From: Trebouxia sp. TZW2008 | Taxonomy: Eukaryota; Chlorophyta; Trebouxiophyceae; Trebouxiales; Trebouxiaceae | NCBI GenBank assembly: GCA_002118135.1 | Contig: BDIU01000518.1 | Span: 1 to 16,819, forward strand | Length of the DNA: 16,819 nucleotides | Direction of reading: 5' to 3' | Part shown: in pieces, positions 10,301 to 16,819 of the stretch | Numbering within the stretch: position 1 is the first letter of the stretch | Layout of the letters: the number at the start of each line of letters is the position of its first letter | The notes under the pieces: generated by a model | What the model saw: only the letters and a program-made list of their open reading frames with translations | The model's database searches: none | What the model was told of the DNA's origin: nothing | Position numbers and translations under genes: made by a program

Positions 10301-13300
10301 CGCACATCTGCACCGTTCCTGGCCAGAATCCTCCTGACAGGTAGGTTTGCTGTGATTTGAAGATGCTTGATTTCAGGACTTTCTCATCATGGCAACAATG
10401 CAACCAGTTGCTGCATTTATAGTGAGCACAGTGCTGTATGACATCAACTTGCTGCACATTTCGCTGTTGAGTGGATGACGCGCCATTCAAGGTGGTACAG
10501 TTTGGAATCATCACTCACTCTGTCAATGAGCGAGCAGCAGCAGCAGCAGCAGCAGCGGCAAGCTGCTACAAGTTGCACATGAAATGGCTGGCTATTTCTC
10601 AATAGAAACAAAACCAGATAGAGCAAGGCATGTGTGGGGTTGCAGGCTAGGGGAGGATGAGATGGAGGTGGGCATGGGTCTGCACGGCGAGCCAGGGGCC
10701 TCCACCCAGAAGATGCAATCTGCCCAAGGCATCGTCTCACAGGTACGACTTCCCTCTGCGCAGACTTCACCACCCAAGACCTGCCCCAAACCCTCTCCCT
10801 CTCCCACAGCCACCACAGCTCCCCTTCACGCCCGGCCCACCACACAGCCCCCCGCCCTCCCATGACCTGCCCTTCAGCTTGCCATCATGACCCTGTCTAT
10901 GCAACGTGTCAAACAGTTGATGCATCCACTCAATCAACATGGTTACAGGGTCCGGCGTAGCTCATGTTGTCATGAGCACAGAAGTCAAGTGTTTCCTTTT
11001 GCTCTTGCTTGCATTGCAGTGCCATGAGCATGCTTGGCATAGTGCACACAAGCTTTACAATGCAGAACTTGCTGTCCTTCCACCTCTCGTGCCTTATTGC
11101 ATTTGCTGCATGCATGTGTGACTGGTACAAGCATGTCACTCTCACTCTATGCTTTGACATGCTGTTGACTGTGCAGTGTATAAACTGTATCTCACAGGAT
11201 GCAAAGGAGCACTTGCACCCCAGCAATGATGTGGTCCTGATGCTGTCTTCCTTGCATGCCCTTCTTGCAAATGTCATTGTCTTGAACACACCAGCCTTAA
11301 GATTGTGCTTTGACACATGCTATCTCTGTACAGTGTATAGACTGCATTTTTCAAGGATGCAAGGGGTGCTTGCAGACCGGCAGTGATGTGACCCTGCTGC
11401 TGTCTTGCTTGCATGCTCTTTTTGTACACATCGCTTTCACAATTATGCTGGCCTCAAGATTGTGGCTGAACGCATGCTATGTTTTTTGGTGCAGTGTATA
11501 GACTGCATCCAGAAGGATGCAAAGGAGCACTTGCAGGCGGGCAGTGAGGTGGCCCTTCTGCTGAACAATCTGGGCTCTACTCCCCAGATTGAGATGTACA
11601 TCATGGCGCATACAGCTCTCAAGTATGCACAGGACAAATACAAGGTGATTGAACTTGCCTGCTTTCATGTGTCAAAGCAGCAGATTCCCATGTACACCAT
11701 GGTGCATACAGCCCTCAAGTATGCGCAGGACACATACAAGGTGACTGATTTCGTTTACTTTCATGAAACCCTAAGTTGAGATGTGCATCATGGGGCGCAC
11801 AGCTCGCAAGTATGCCCAGGACAAGTACAGTGTGAATTACCTTGCAAGAATTCATGTGGCAAAAGCTCCAACTGGTAGCTGGACATCATTTGCTCAAAGA
11901 TCAATCAATGCCCACTGGTCTGCTGCAAGCAACGCCTTGGTGACTGTGTCTTTAACAGCAAAAAGTGGAAAGTGATGCAAGTGCAAATTATGATGACAAG
12001 GTGCATGCATTTCTGTTGCCTATAGACGTGAGCCACAAAAACTTTCATGCCGGCAATCTAAACCTGCCCATATTCTGGGTATCCTTACTCTTGGCCCTTT
12101 GCCAGTCATTTGAGCGTTTGCAAATATGTATCCTGCAACTGCTAACCAAGGCGCTGGTGCGCCAAACCACATTGCTGCGTTATGAAAACATGCCTGGATG
12201 TGACATGTTGTGCTCAGTAAGCATGCTGTCAAGCATGCTGTGGATACTGTCGGGCTGCGAGATTTGGTGTGGGTTGTGCAGTTGAAAGTGGTGCGGCTTT
12301 ATGTGGGCAGCTTCTTCACCTCCCTGGACATGAAGGGCTGCTCTATCACCTTACTGCCCTTGAATGCCCAGCGCCTTGCCAGGCTGGACGCCTCTACCCA
12401 GGTGTGCTTGTGACCATATTCTGAGGCGTGTTGACAACCTTGACGTTTTGCTATGCCACATGTTGTCAGCAGATGCTTGAGCATGCAGCTGAAGCCTATA
12501 GCCTGGGCATGACATTTCTCCGACTTACAGACGTGCTGCATAAGGACATCAGCTGCTTGCTGCAGCAGTCACCTGTCAATCTTATCAAAGCCAAATGTAT
12601 CAGACTTTCCCCACAAGAGTCTCTTCCAAACCTGACTGAAATGCTTTGGGCAGCCGTTGCCTCTGTGCTTGTCTGCATGGGCAGACATCAAGGCTTGATT
12701 GTCTCAATACCTCAAATCTGCAATGCATATCAACTATTGCGAGGCCTTGTAATTAAGTCTCGAAAGCTCATTGCACACCAGGCGCCGTGCTGGCCAAAGA
12801 ACTTGTGTGAAGTGGTGCCCAACAAGCAGAAGCAACCCCTTCCCTCCCCACCCAAGGATGACAGCTCCAAACCCAAGCAGACCAGGCCTGACAAGCTGAC
12901 TCAGCAAGGGGCTGCGCTGGAAAAGGCCCTGCTGGCTGCTGCAGATGCTCTGCTGGACCATGCAAAGCAGCTGGATGAATGGGATCAAAGGTCAGCACGC
13001 ACACTTTGTGGGAGTCAAAGGATGCTGACCTGGCAGTTGCTTTGTCAACAGTCACAGCATGCTGATCAGGCAGTCTCTTTTAGAGTTGATCTGCATGTAA
13101 TGCTGGCTCAGAAGCTGGGTGTACTGATGCTAGCCCAATGTGTACTGTGATGAGGAACTCTTTGTGCAGCAACTGACACGCCTGATGCTAGATGTGTCTC
13201 CGCTTTTCTGCTGCAAAGAAACTTTGCCTGTTAGTTTTACAAGTTGTTGAAATTGCCTGCTGCTGGTGTTCAGATGCACACCACATATTGCTCTTGTGAG

Positions 13301-15287
13301 TATCTCATTCACTCAACAGCTCCCCTGAGCCCATTGGAAAAAAAGGAAGAAATCCACCTGGGATGCAGGGTGGGTGATGGTGACTGCTGCTTGCTTGCAG
13401 CTGGAATAAACATTGATGTTACAATGTTTTCATTTCTGTGGTCAATAGCTAAATGAAGCCCCCAAGAATAACCAAAAACCTGGCATGCAGGGTGGGGGAC
13501 GGTGACTGCGGCACCACCCTAGCGCAAGGGGCCAAGGCCATCAAGTCTGACTGTGGTCAGCACTACCCCCTCAATGATGCAGCTGCAACTATAACGGCTG
13601 TGGCGGAGAGTGTGGGGCACAGCATGGGCGGCTCCTCGGGAGCTCTCTACCAAATCTTCCTTGTTGCGCTGGCAGGTATTTCTTGACTATGTTATTGTTT
13701 GACAAAACTCTGCTGCCTCACAGGAGAGGGTTTTGACGATTTTCAAGCAAGGGAAGGGCTGTTTGTCACATCTGCATCTGCAAAACATATGTTGGATGTT
13801 TGTACTGTTGGATGGCCTTTTCTTTCCGGGGGGGGGGGGGGGGAAAAAAGGGGNNGGGGGGGGGGGGGGGGGGAAGAACAGGGGAGATACTGTCTATTGG
13901 CCCATGCAGCAGCTGCTGTGTTCCTTCACGTTGCTTGACTTGGCTGCCTTTTTATTCTGCCTACTGACATGTGGCAATTTCAACATTTCCCCTTCCCCCA
14001 TGCTATCATCGACCCCCTGCACGCTGCTATGAAACAATGTTGCATCCTGTCGACTGCTGTGCATGTGTACTTCATGAGACATGCCCTTTGTGGTGCCTTG
14101 CCTTGAATGGTCTACATAGTCAGCAGGCATGTCTCAGAAAGCAGCAATTGCCCTTGTGGTTCTGTACTTGCATGTGAATTTTGATGATCAACATGTGGTC
14201 TCTCCCACCCAGCCCCCCCCTACACCAAAAGGGGGAAAACAATAACACTGCTGCATTTATGCAATGTTGCTTGAAATGCAGCGGCCTTAAAGGACAAGCA
14301 GACAGCAGAGGCTTGGGCTGAGGGAGCGGCAGCAGGCTTGGCCGCCATTCAGCAATATGGGGGGGCCAAGCCAGGAGACAGAACCATGTTGGATGCCCTA
14401 GCCCCCGCAATCTCCACCTTTCAAGACAAGTTGTCCTCTGGTGAGCCCCATTTCGTTTGCATTTTCTTTTCCATTTGGTTACAGGAAAGATATCCACTCC
14501 ATGCAGGCTAGAATGCCAGCAAAGATAAAATACAGAGTTAAATCTTATGTTTATGTTTTTTTGAGTACAGAGGGGCCGTTCCACCTCTAATGGAGTCATC
14601 TAATGTAGTGACGGAGCAACTTTGGACTGGTCAGAGCCAAGGCATTGACAGACAGTACAGTTTCAGGCAGCTGCAAATCACGACATGATGCGCTTGCTGA
14701 TTGATTTTGATTCCAGTATGAGGGCAATACTGAGTAGTATTGAGAGTGCAACTCTGACATCCACATATATCAAAAGAGCTCTTCTTGGTCTGCCTGAAGA
14801 CAAACAGCAGGAAAACAGCTGAAAAATTGAGACATGCAGACATAACGGTATGCATCAGTCGCCACTTTAACAAGCAGGAGATGCCTCTTGCATGTGGAGC
14901 CTTGCAAGTTTTTGTTGGCCTTTGCTAAGAGGTGAATGAACCCTTGCACTTTGACTCCAAACCTTTCAGTCGCTATCAGTACAGTGAAGAGAAGCGTCAG
15001 TCCAGGGAAAACCAGCTCCATCACAAAAAAACCAACCAAAGCATGACCACTGATCATCATCTCCGGACGCTAATCAACTTGTCTCTTTTCATGCAGGGTC
15101 ACATACAGGTGATGCAGTGTCAGCTGCAGCGACTGCTGCAGCTGATGGAGCAAAGAAGACAAAAGGCATGAAGGCTGCCGCAGGCCGCTCATCCTACATT
15201 CCAGAAGAGGCTTTAAAAGACACTGCAGACCCTGGAGCATCAGCTGTTGGCCTTTGGCTGCAAGCTGTTGCCAAGTCGTTACAGTGA
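7372..15287 (+). CDS. DAK: Dihydroxyacetone kinase / triokinase-FMN cyclase (DhaK-DhaL fusion), 12 exons, 574 residues
   Basis: Exons 7372-7482, 7572-7629, 8436-8606, 9695-9843, 10204-10340, 10646-10742, 11495-11644, 12282-12401, 12782-12990, 13491-13675, 14282-14440 and 15109-15287 join in phase (1725 bases with TGA), the usual family length. The enzyme phosphorylates dihydroxyacetone and glyceraldehyde with ATP; relatives also make cyclic FMN from FAD. It is probably cytosolic, since no targeting peptide is seen. Dha[12 protein letters not shown] (5-15), SGGGGGHEP (56-64), [14 protein letters not shown] (111-124), GDD (139-141), AGRRGIAG (150-157), and GLHGEPG (220-226) with H222 as the expected substrate-binding histidine. 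Linker APCWP begins at 332, as in plant enzymes. Dha[10 protein letters not shown] (402-410, metal/ATP site), MGGSSGALY (446-454), [10 protein letters not shown] (493-502), [12 protein letters not shown] near the end. The start is the first ATG in frame and fits homologues. An acceptor at 15097 would add four residues in frame. Odd points: S-to-G and H-to-Q changes at 60 and 66, and partial exon copies in five introns (i2, i3, i4, i6 and i9 hold head copies; i3 and i7 hold tail copies). Confidence 0.95.
8225..8345 (+). repeat. Decayed upstream copy of the kinase exon 3 head with its acceptor
   Basis: The stretch 8271-8345, after TCTTGCAGCAG, matches the first part of true exon 3 (8436 onward) about 165 bases downstream. 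It reads G-G-H-E-L-E-Q-S-G where the exon reads G-G-H-E-P-G-Q-S-G. Shared DNA includes CAGGGCA(T/C)CTGTT. A small deletion is present. Upstream intron bases are also shared (TGCAGTCARAGC at about 8227 and 8395), so intron and exon were copied together. Confidence 0.7.
8743..9125 (+). repeat. Two downstream copies of the kinase exon 3 tail, each with a donor
   Basis: Copies at 8743-8815 and about 9053-9125 match the end of true exon 3 (about 8534-8606). Encoded peptides are [20 protein letters not shown] and [20 protein letters not shown], each followed by YTG, against [20 protein letters not shown] in the exon. Each ends ACAG|GTCAG; the true donor is ACAG|GTCAAA. The two copies also share about 70-90 bases of upstream intron (about 8670-8742 and 8985-9052), so the second arose as a larger unit of about 310 bases. 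Both stay open across the copied part. Confidence 0.85.
9241..9620 (+). repeat. Ladder of four decoy acceptors with partial copies of kinase exon 4
   Basis: Four partial copies of the head of exon 4 precede the true exon at 9695. Copied segments start at 9245 (GDKLKLV then stop), 9331 ([17 protein letters not shown], open for about 28 codons, then stop), 9468 (GGKLQFGLR then stop) and 9560 (GDKLQFVLQ..., then stop after 16 codons). Each is preceded by an intact AG (GTTGCAG, TGCTTCAG, GCTGCAG, GCAACAG) and keeps the phase of the true site (GGTGCAG|GC). Spacing is 86, 137, 92 and 135 bases. Intron similarity just before the copies is modest, clearest between the fourth copy and the true exon (ATGGCTT...GGTGCA). 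Confidence 0.9.
9991..10072 (+). repeat. Upstream copy of the kinase exon 5 head with acceptor
   Basis: A copy starting at 10006 after CTTGATGCAATGCAG matches true exon 5 at 10204 after CTTGATGCATGCAG, 198 bases downstream. It encodes [20 protein letters not shown], against [20 protein letters not shown] in the exon. Similarity stops after about 65 exon bases; the copy then reads into a TGA. Acceptor and phase 0 are kept. Confidence 0.9.
10535..10555 (+). repeat. (CAG)7 microsatellite in kinase intron 5
   Basis: Seven perfect CAG units, followed by CGGCAAG. The run could be a slipped remnant of the exon 5 head, which itself contains GCAGCAGCAGCAGAAGGCAAG, but the similarity beyond the CAG run is too weak to be sure. 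Confidence 0.8.
10764..10862 (+). other. C-rich tract just after the kinase exon 6 donor
   Basis: About 100 bases of strongly C-rich, G-poor plus strand in the first part of intron 6. On the minus strand this gives several G runs (GGGAGGGCGGGGGG near 10860). Long open frames here on either strand are products of this composition and are not called as genes. Confidence 0.6.
11140..11494 (+). repeat. Tandem array of kinase exon 7 heads (~160-base units)
   Basis: Two partial copies of the first ~69 bases of exon 7 start at 11177 ([20 protein letters not shown]) and 11334 ([20 protein letters not shown]), before the true exon at 11495 ([20 protein letters not shown]). Each follows an intact AG. 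Starts are 157 and 161 bases apart. After the copied exon part, both share an intron-like tail (CTTGCATGC..., CTTAAGATTGTG / CTCAAGATTGTG) leading to the next acceptor. A similar tail (GCTTTGACATGCTG) also precedes the first copy, so an older unit may exist from about 11020. The second copy has two compensating one-base indels. Confidence 0.88.
11585..11865 (+). repeat. Kinase exon 7 tail and donor present three times (~95-base units)
   Basis: The true exon tail (11585-11644, donor AAG|GTGATT) is followed by copies at 11681-11740 (donor AAG|GTGACT intact) and about 11773-11830 (donor region changed to TACAGTGTGAA). Encoded strings are [38 protein letters not shown] and [17 protein letters not shown]. 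The intron after each is also similar (CTTTCATGTGTCAAAG, CTTTCATGAAACCCT, AATTCATGTGGCAAAAG). The first copy has AAAGCAG just before it and could be spliced as a 60-base, 20-codon in-frame cassette. Confidence 0.9.
13345..13390 (+). repeat. Upstream copy of the kinase exon 10 head with acceptor
   Basis: GGATGCAG|GGTGGGTGATGGTGACTGC at 13361-13387 repeats GGCATGCAG|GGTGGGGGACGGTGACTGC at the true exon (13491). It encodes VGDGDC, the metal-site motif, then departs from the family. The preceding intron is shared too (AA..CACCTGG and AA..AACCTGG). Offset is 122 bases; AG and phase are kept. Confidence 0.85.
13828..13873. other. Poly-G tracts with a 2-base assembly gap
   Basis: A long G run, six A, a short G run, NN at 13854-13855, then another long G run, all in kinase intron 10. 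The left flank TTTCCGGGGGG resembles 15893-15906, so this may be the border of a repeat. Homopolymer length is unreliable, especially at a gap. Confidence 0.7.
14152..14211 (-). repeat. Degenerate copy of repeat family Y in kinase intron 10
   Basis: CCCTTGTGGTTCTGTACTTG ... CAACATG ... TCTCTCCCACCCA matches the order of blocks in the family Y copies at 15915-15998 and 16321-16404 (CTCTTGTGGTTC, CACATGT, CTCCCACCCA), with a shortened middle. It is shown on the minus strand, as for the best copy. It has no clear target duplication. Confidence 0.5.
14463..14512 (-). repeat. Degenerate fragment of repeat family X in kinase intron 11
   Basis: TTTGGTTACAGGAAAGATAT then CCACTCC..GCAGGCTA resembles the poly(T) end of the family X copies at 15735 and 16707 (GGTTACARGGGAGATGTCC, then ATTCCCAG.AGGC). 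Only about 50 bases can be aligned. Confidence 0.55.
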
Positions 15288-15734
15288 GAGATGCAGCAAA
15301 AACATGTACCATAGTAACACCAAACGTTGAGGATGCCACGTACCAAAGTGCGATTGCGTTGTGACAATTGGGTGCGTCTATTCTTAGGTTTAAAGTTGCA
15401 GTCTTTGAGCAGGTCAGGATTGCAGAGTAAATATTGCGATACAGCTGCGGCAGAAACTCTGGTCTGATCAAGATATGTCCTGTTTTCGATGCAGACAGAT
15501 TTGACAGGCTTGATAAGACTAAACATTGCCGACTTCTGTGGCGCCTGCAGCAATGTTTATATAGCATGTCTGCTGACATGGCATCTGTGCAGCACAGATA
15601 CAGTATAAACAAGCAGTCTTTGGTCTGTCAGAGCAAGCCTTTGGAGGTTGTCTTATTGAAGTTTGTGGCGATGCTAGGAGCAGCAGATTGCGATGCAGGA
15701 AATATTCAGCAAGATGAGTCTTTGGCTATTTCCT

Positions 15735-15877
15735 TTTTTTTTTTGGGTTACAGGGGAGATGTCCATTCCCAGTAGGCAAACAGCCAACCGAGACACCGGA
15801 CGNNCCGGACGAACCTGGCATGTGCACGAACAACGGCCTAGTCAACGAGCGGCTAAGCGATCAGTCCAATGCGGGAA
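15735..15877 (-). mobile_element. Short retroposon-like element X (SINE-like), poly(A) on the minus strand
   Basis: About 140 bases. On the minus strand it ends in CTGTAACCC followed by a run of A (plus-strand T run 15734-15744). It is flanked by TATTTCCT at 15727-15734 and 15878-15885, an 8-base target duplication. A second copy starts at 16707. A GGTTCGTCC string on the minus strand resembles part of a Pol III B box, but a clear A box is not visible, so tRNA origin is only suggested. The element contains a 2-base gap (15803-15804) flanked by identical CCGGACG strings, so its true length is probably 9 bases shorter. Confidence 0.6.
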
Positions 15878-16296
15878 TATTTCCTCTCTTTTTTTTCCGG
15901 GGGGGGAGAGCTATGCTCTTGTGGTTCGTTCGCTACGTGTATGTCTAGGATTCAGACCGTTTCACTGCTGCACATGTCATGAATAGCTCTCCCACCCAAA
16001 TATTTCCTTTTGTTGCCTGTTCTGCTCATTCTGCCAACAGACTCTGCCGCAGGTGCTGCGGCTCGATACCTGCGTACTGACGGGTTTGCGCTATTTTTGG
16101 ATGCTGTCACGTGGGGCAACCATTGTCTCTGTATCGGTCATGGCATATATGTTGGCTGTGCTTGCAAACTGCTTTACGCCTTGCACTTAGTGTGACACTT
16201 GCATGCTGCCTGTTTGGCTAGGCACGCTAATCTCTTTTGCAGACTTTTCATGTCTGCCTTGTACAAGTTGTTTAGTTTGGCTGCTGCTTGTCTTNN
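15803..16296. other. Two 2-base N gaps with duplicated 7-base edges
   Basis: At 15803-15804 the gap sits between CCGGACG and CCGGACG; at 16295-16296 between TTGTCTT and TTGTCTT. Exact 7-base repeats at both sides suggest contig ends that overlap and should be merged. Confidence 0.8.
15886..15998 (-). mobile_element. Short retroposon-like element Y with terminal inverted stem, poly(A) on the minus strand
   Basis: On the minus strand it starts TGGGTGGGAGAGCTATTC and ends ATAGCTCTCCCCCCCGG followed by A8. The ends contain a perfect 11-base inverted repeat, GGGAGAGCTAT / ATAGCTCTCCC, so a transcript could close into a stem. GGTCTGAATCC differs from the Pol III B box by two bases. It is flanked by AATATTTCCT at 15876-15885 and 15999-16008. 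Related copies lie at 16321 and 14152. It could instead be a small inverted-repeat DNA element; the A tail and target repeats favour retroposition. Confidence 0.5.
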
Positions 16297-16320
16297 TTGT
16301 CTTCAGATGGACTTAACATT

Positions 16321-16404
16321 GCTCTTGTGGTTCTTTCGCTACATGTGTGTCTAGGATTCAGATCGTTTCACGGCTGCACATGTAATAAATAGGTCTCCCA
16401 CCCA
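16321..16404 (-). repeat. Second copy of repeat family Y
   Basis: GCTCTTGTGGTTCTTTCGCT ... GTCTAGGATTCAGATCGTTTC ... CTCCCACCCA closely matches 15915-15998, with a handful of mismatches by eye. It lacks the pairing end and poly(A) tract of the other copy. A run of 14 A follows it on the plus strand (16407-16420), so its orientation as an inserted element is unclear. Confidence 0.75.
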
Positions 16405-16706
16405 ACAAAAAAAAAAAAAACCACTGCTTTACGTTGCCCTGACAGTAGTTCACTTTGGTACTAGTGGCCATGTAGCTTAGCGTCGCTTGGACCTTGACTT
16501 GCGATAAGACTTTGACTTTGAGAGCATATGTGCTCAGCAGCTTGTGGTTTGCACTGTCGTGGCACGTTTGCATGTTGCCTTTAAGTTGAGCACCTGAGCC
16601 CCTGATGTAGACATTTGTGCCTGCCCTTTTGTTTCTCCTGGGGTGGAAGATCTGTTCATTACAATTTGCCTGCTTTGTGAATAGTTATTTGAATCGTCTT
16701 TCTTTC

Positions 16707-16819
16707 TTTTTTTTTGGTTACAAGGGAGATGTCCATTCCCAGCAGGCAAACAGCCCATCGAGACACCGGACGAACCTGGCATGTGCACGAACAACGGCCT
16801 AGTCAACGAGCGGCTAAGC
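16707..16819 (-). mobile_element. Second copy of element X, cut by the window edge
   Basis: A T run followed by GGTTACAAGGGAGATGTCC and then near-identical sequence to 15745-15855, up to GAGCGGCTAAGC at the window end. It differs from the first copy by only a few bases, so the two are recently related. Both are in the same orientation 970 bases apart; they could also be terminal direct repeats of one small element, which the window cannot settle. Confidence 0.6.

Larger units (their letters stand above)
15288..16819. other. Repeat-rich stretch downstream of the kinase gene
   Basis: About 1.5 kb without a gene I can call. It includes the kinase 3' untranslated region, two copies each of short repeat families X and Y, and two 2-base gaps. 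A CpG-richer patch at about 16040-16150 contains an open frame (16010-16195) reading AAGAAARYLRTDGFALFLDA, which could be an exon of another gene or repeat-derived; I see no family match and do not call it. Confidence 0.5.

Noticed and set aside
10444..10863. 139-residue minus-strand open frame
   Set aside because: It is the complement of the C-rich tract and of kinase exon 6, with Trp/Gly/Arg-rich low-complexity sequence; a composition artefact.
7372..15287. Kinase gene considered a pseudogene because of stops in repeated exon copies
   Set aside because: The twelve chosen exons join without a stop or frameshift to the full family length with all main motifs, so the broken copies are intronic extras.
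14120..15612. Minus-strand open frames of 159 and 180 residues
   Set aside because: They lie antisense to kinase exons 11 and 12, and show no domain texture or splice logic.
15735..16819. The two X copies as long terminal repeats of one small retrotransposon
   Set aside because: No primer-binding site or internal coding is visible, the first copy has its own close target duplication, and the second is cut by the window edge; kept only as an alternative.
1..16819. CRISPR array, prophage, insertion sequence or bacterial operon
   Set aside because: No regularly spaced short repeats, no transposase or phage-type frames, and gene structure is clearly eukaryotic.

Overview
The window is nuclear DNA from an intron-rich eukaryote, most likely of the green lineage (a green alga or close relative). 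Coding sequence is split into short exons with GT..AG introns, mostly ending in TGCAG. Two of the proteins recognised (an EAF-type transcription elongation partner and a fused DhaK-DhaL dihydroxyacetone kinase of the plant type) are eukaryotic. The DNA is rich in TG/CA and poor in CpG, except at gene 5' ends, which suggests CpG methylation. There is no operon, phage, CRISPR or bacterial signal. I cannot name the species from sequence alone.

Layout: 1-61 (-) possible first codons of a gene running off the left edge; 62-1739 gene-free; 1740-3529 (+) five-exon EAF homologue, 300 residues; 3530-4652 convergent gene-free stretch; 4653-6941 (-) five-exon gene for an unrecognised 484-residue protein; 6942-7371 a CpG-rich divergent promoter; 7372-15287 (+) a 12-exon dihydroxyacetone kinase / triokinase-FMN cyclase gene, whose exons join in phase to a 574-residue protein with both domains complete; 15288-16819 repeat-rich DNA with two short poly(A)-tailed insertions and no gene I can call. 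Three 2-base N gaps lie at 13854, 15803 and 16295.

The main discovery is inside the kinase gene. Its introns hold many partial copies of its own exons. Every copy spans a splice junction. Acceptor-side copies always lie upstream of the complete exon (exons 3, 4, 5, 7, 10) and donor-side copies always downstream (exons 3 and 7). Exon 4 has four decoy acceptors before the true one; all keep AG and the splice phase, and all run quickly into stop codons. The opposite-strand neighbour has the same kind of donor duplication. This looks like repeated tandem duplication across splice junctions that lengthens introns and leaves the spliceosome a ladder of near-identical sites. It may be neutral decay, or a source of regulated unproductive splicing.

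A second finding is a nested pair of short retroposon-like elements at 15727-16008, separated and flanked by three copies of the same target sequence TATTTCCT. Exon models were built by eye from splice signals, phase and family resemblance; no search was run.
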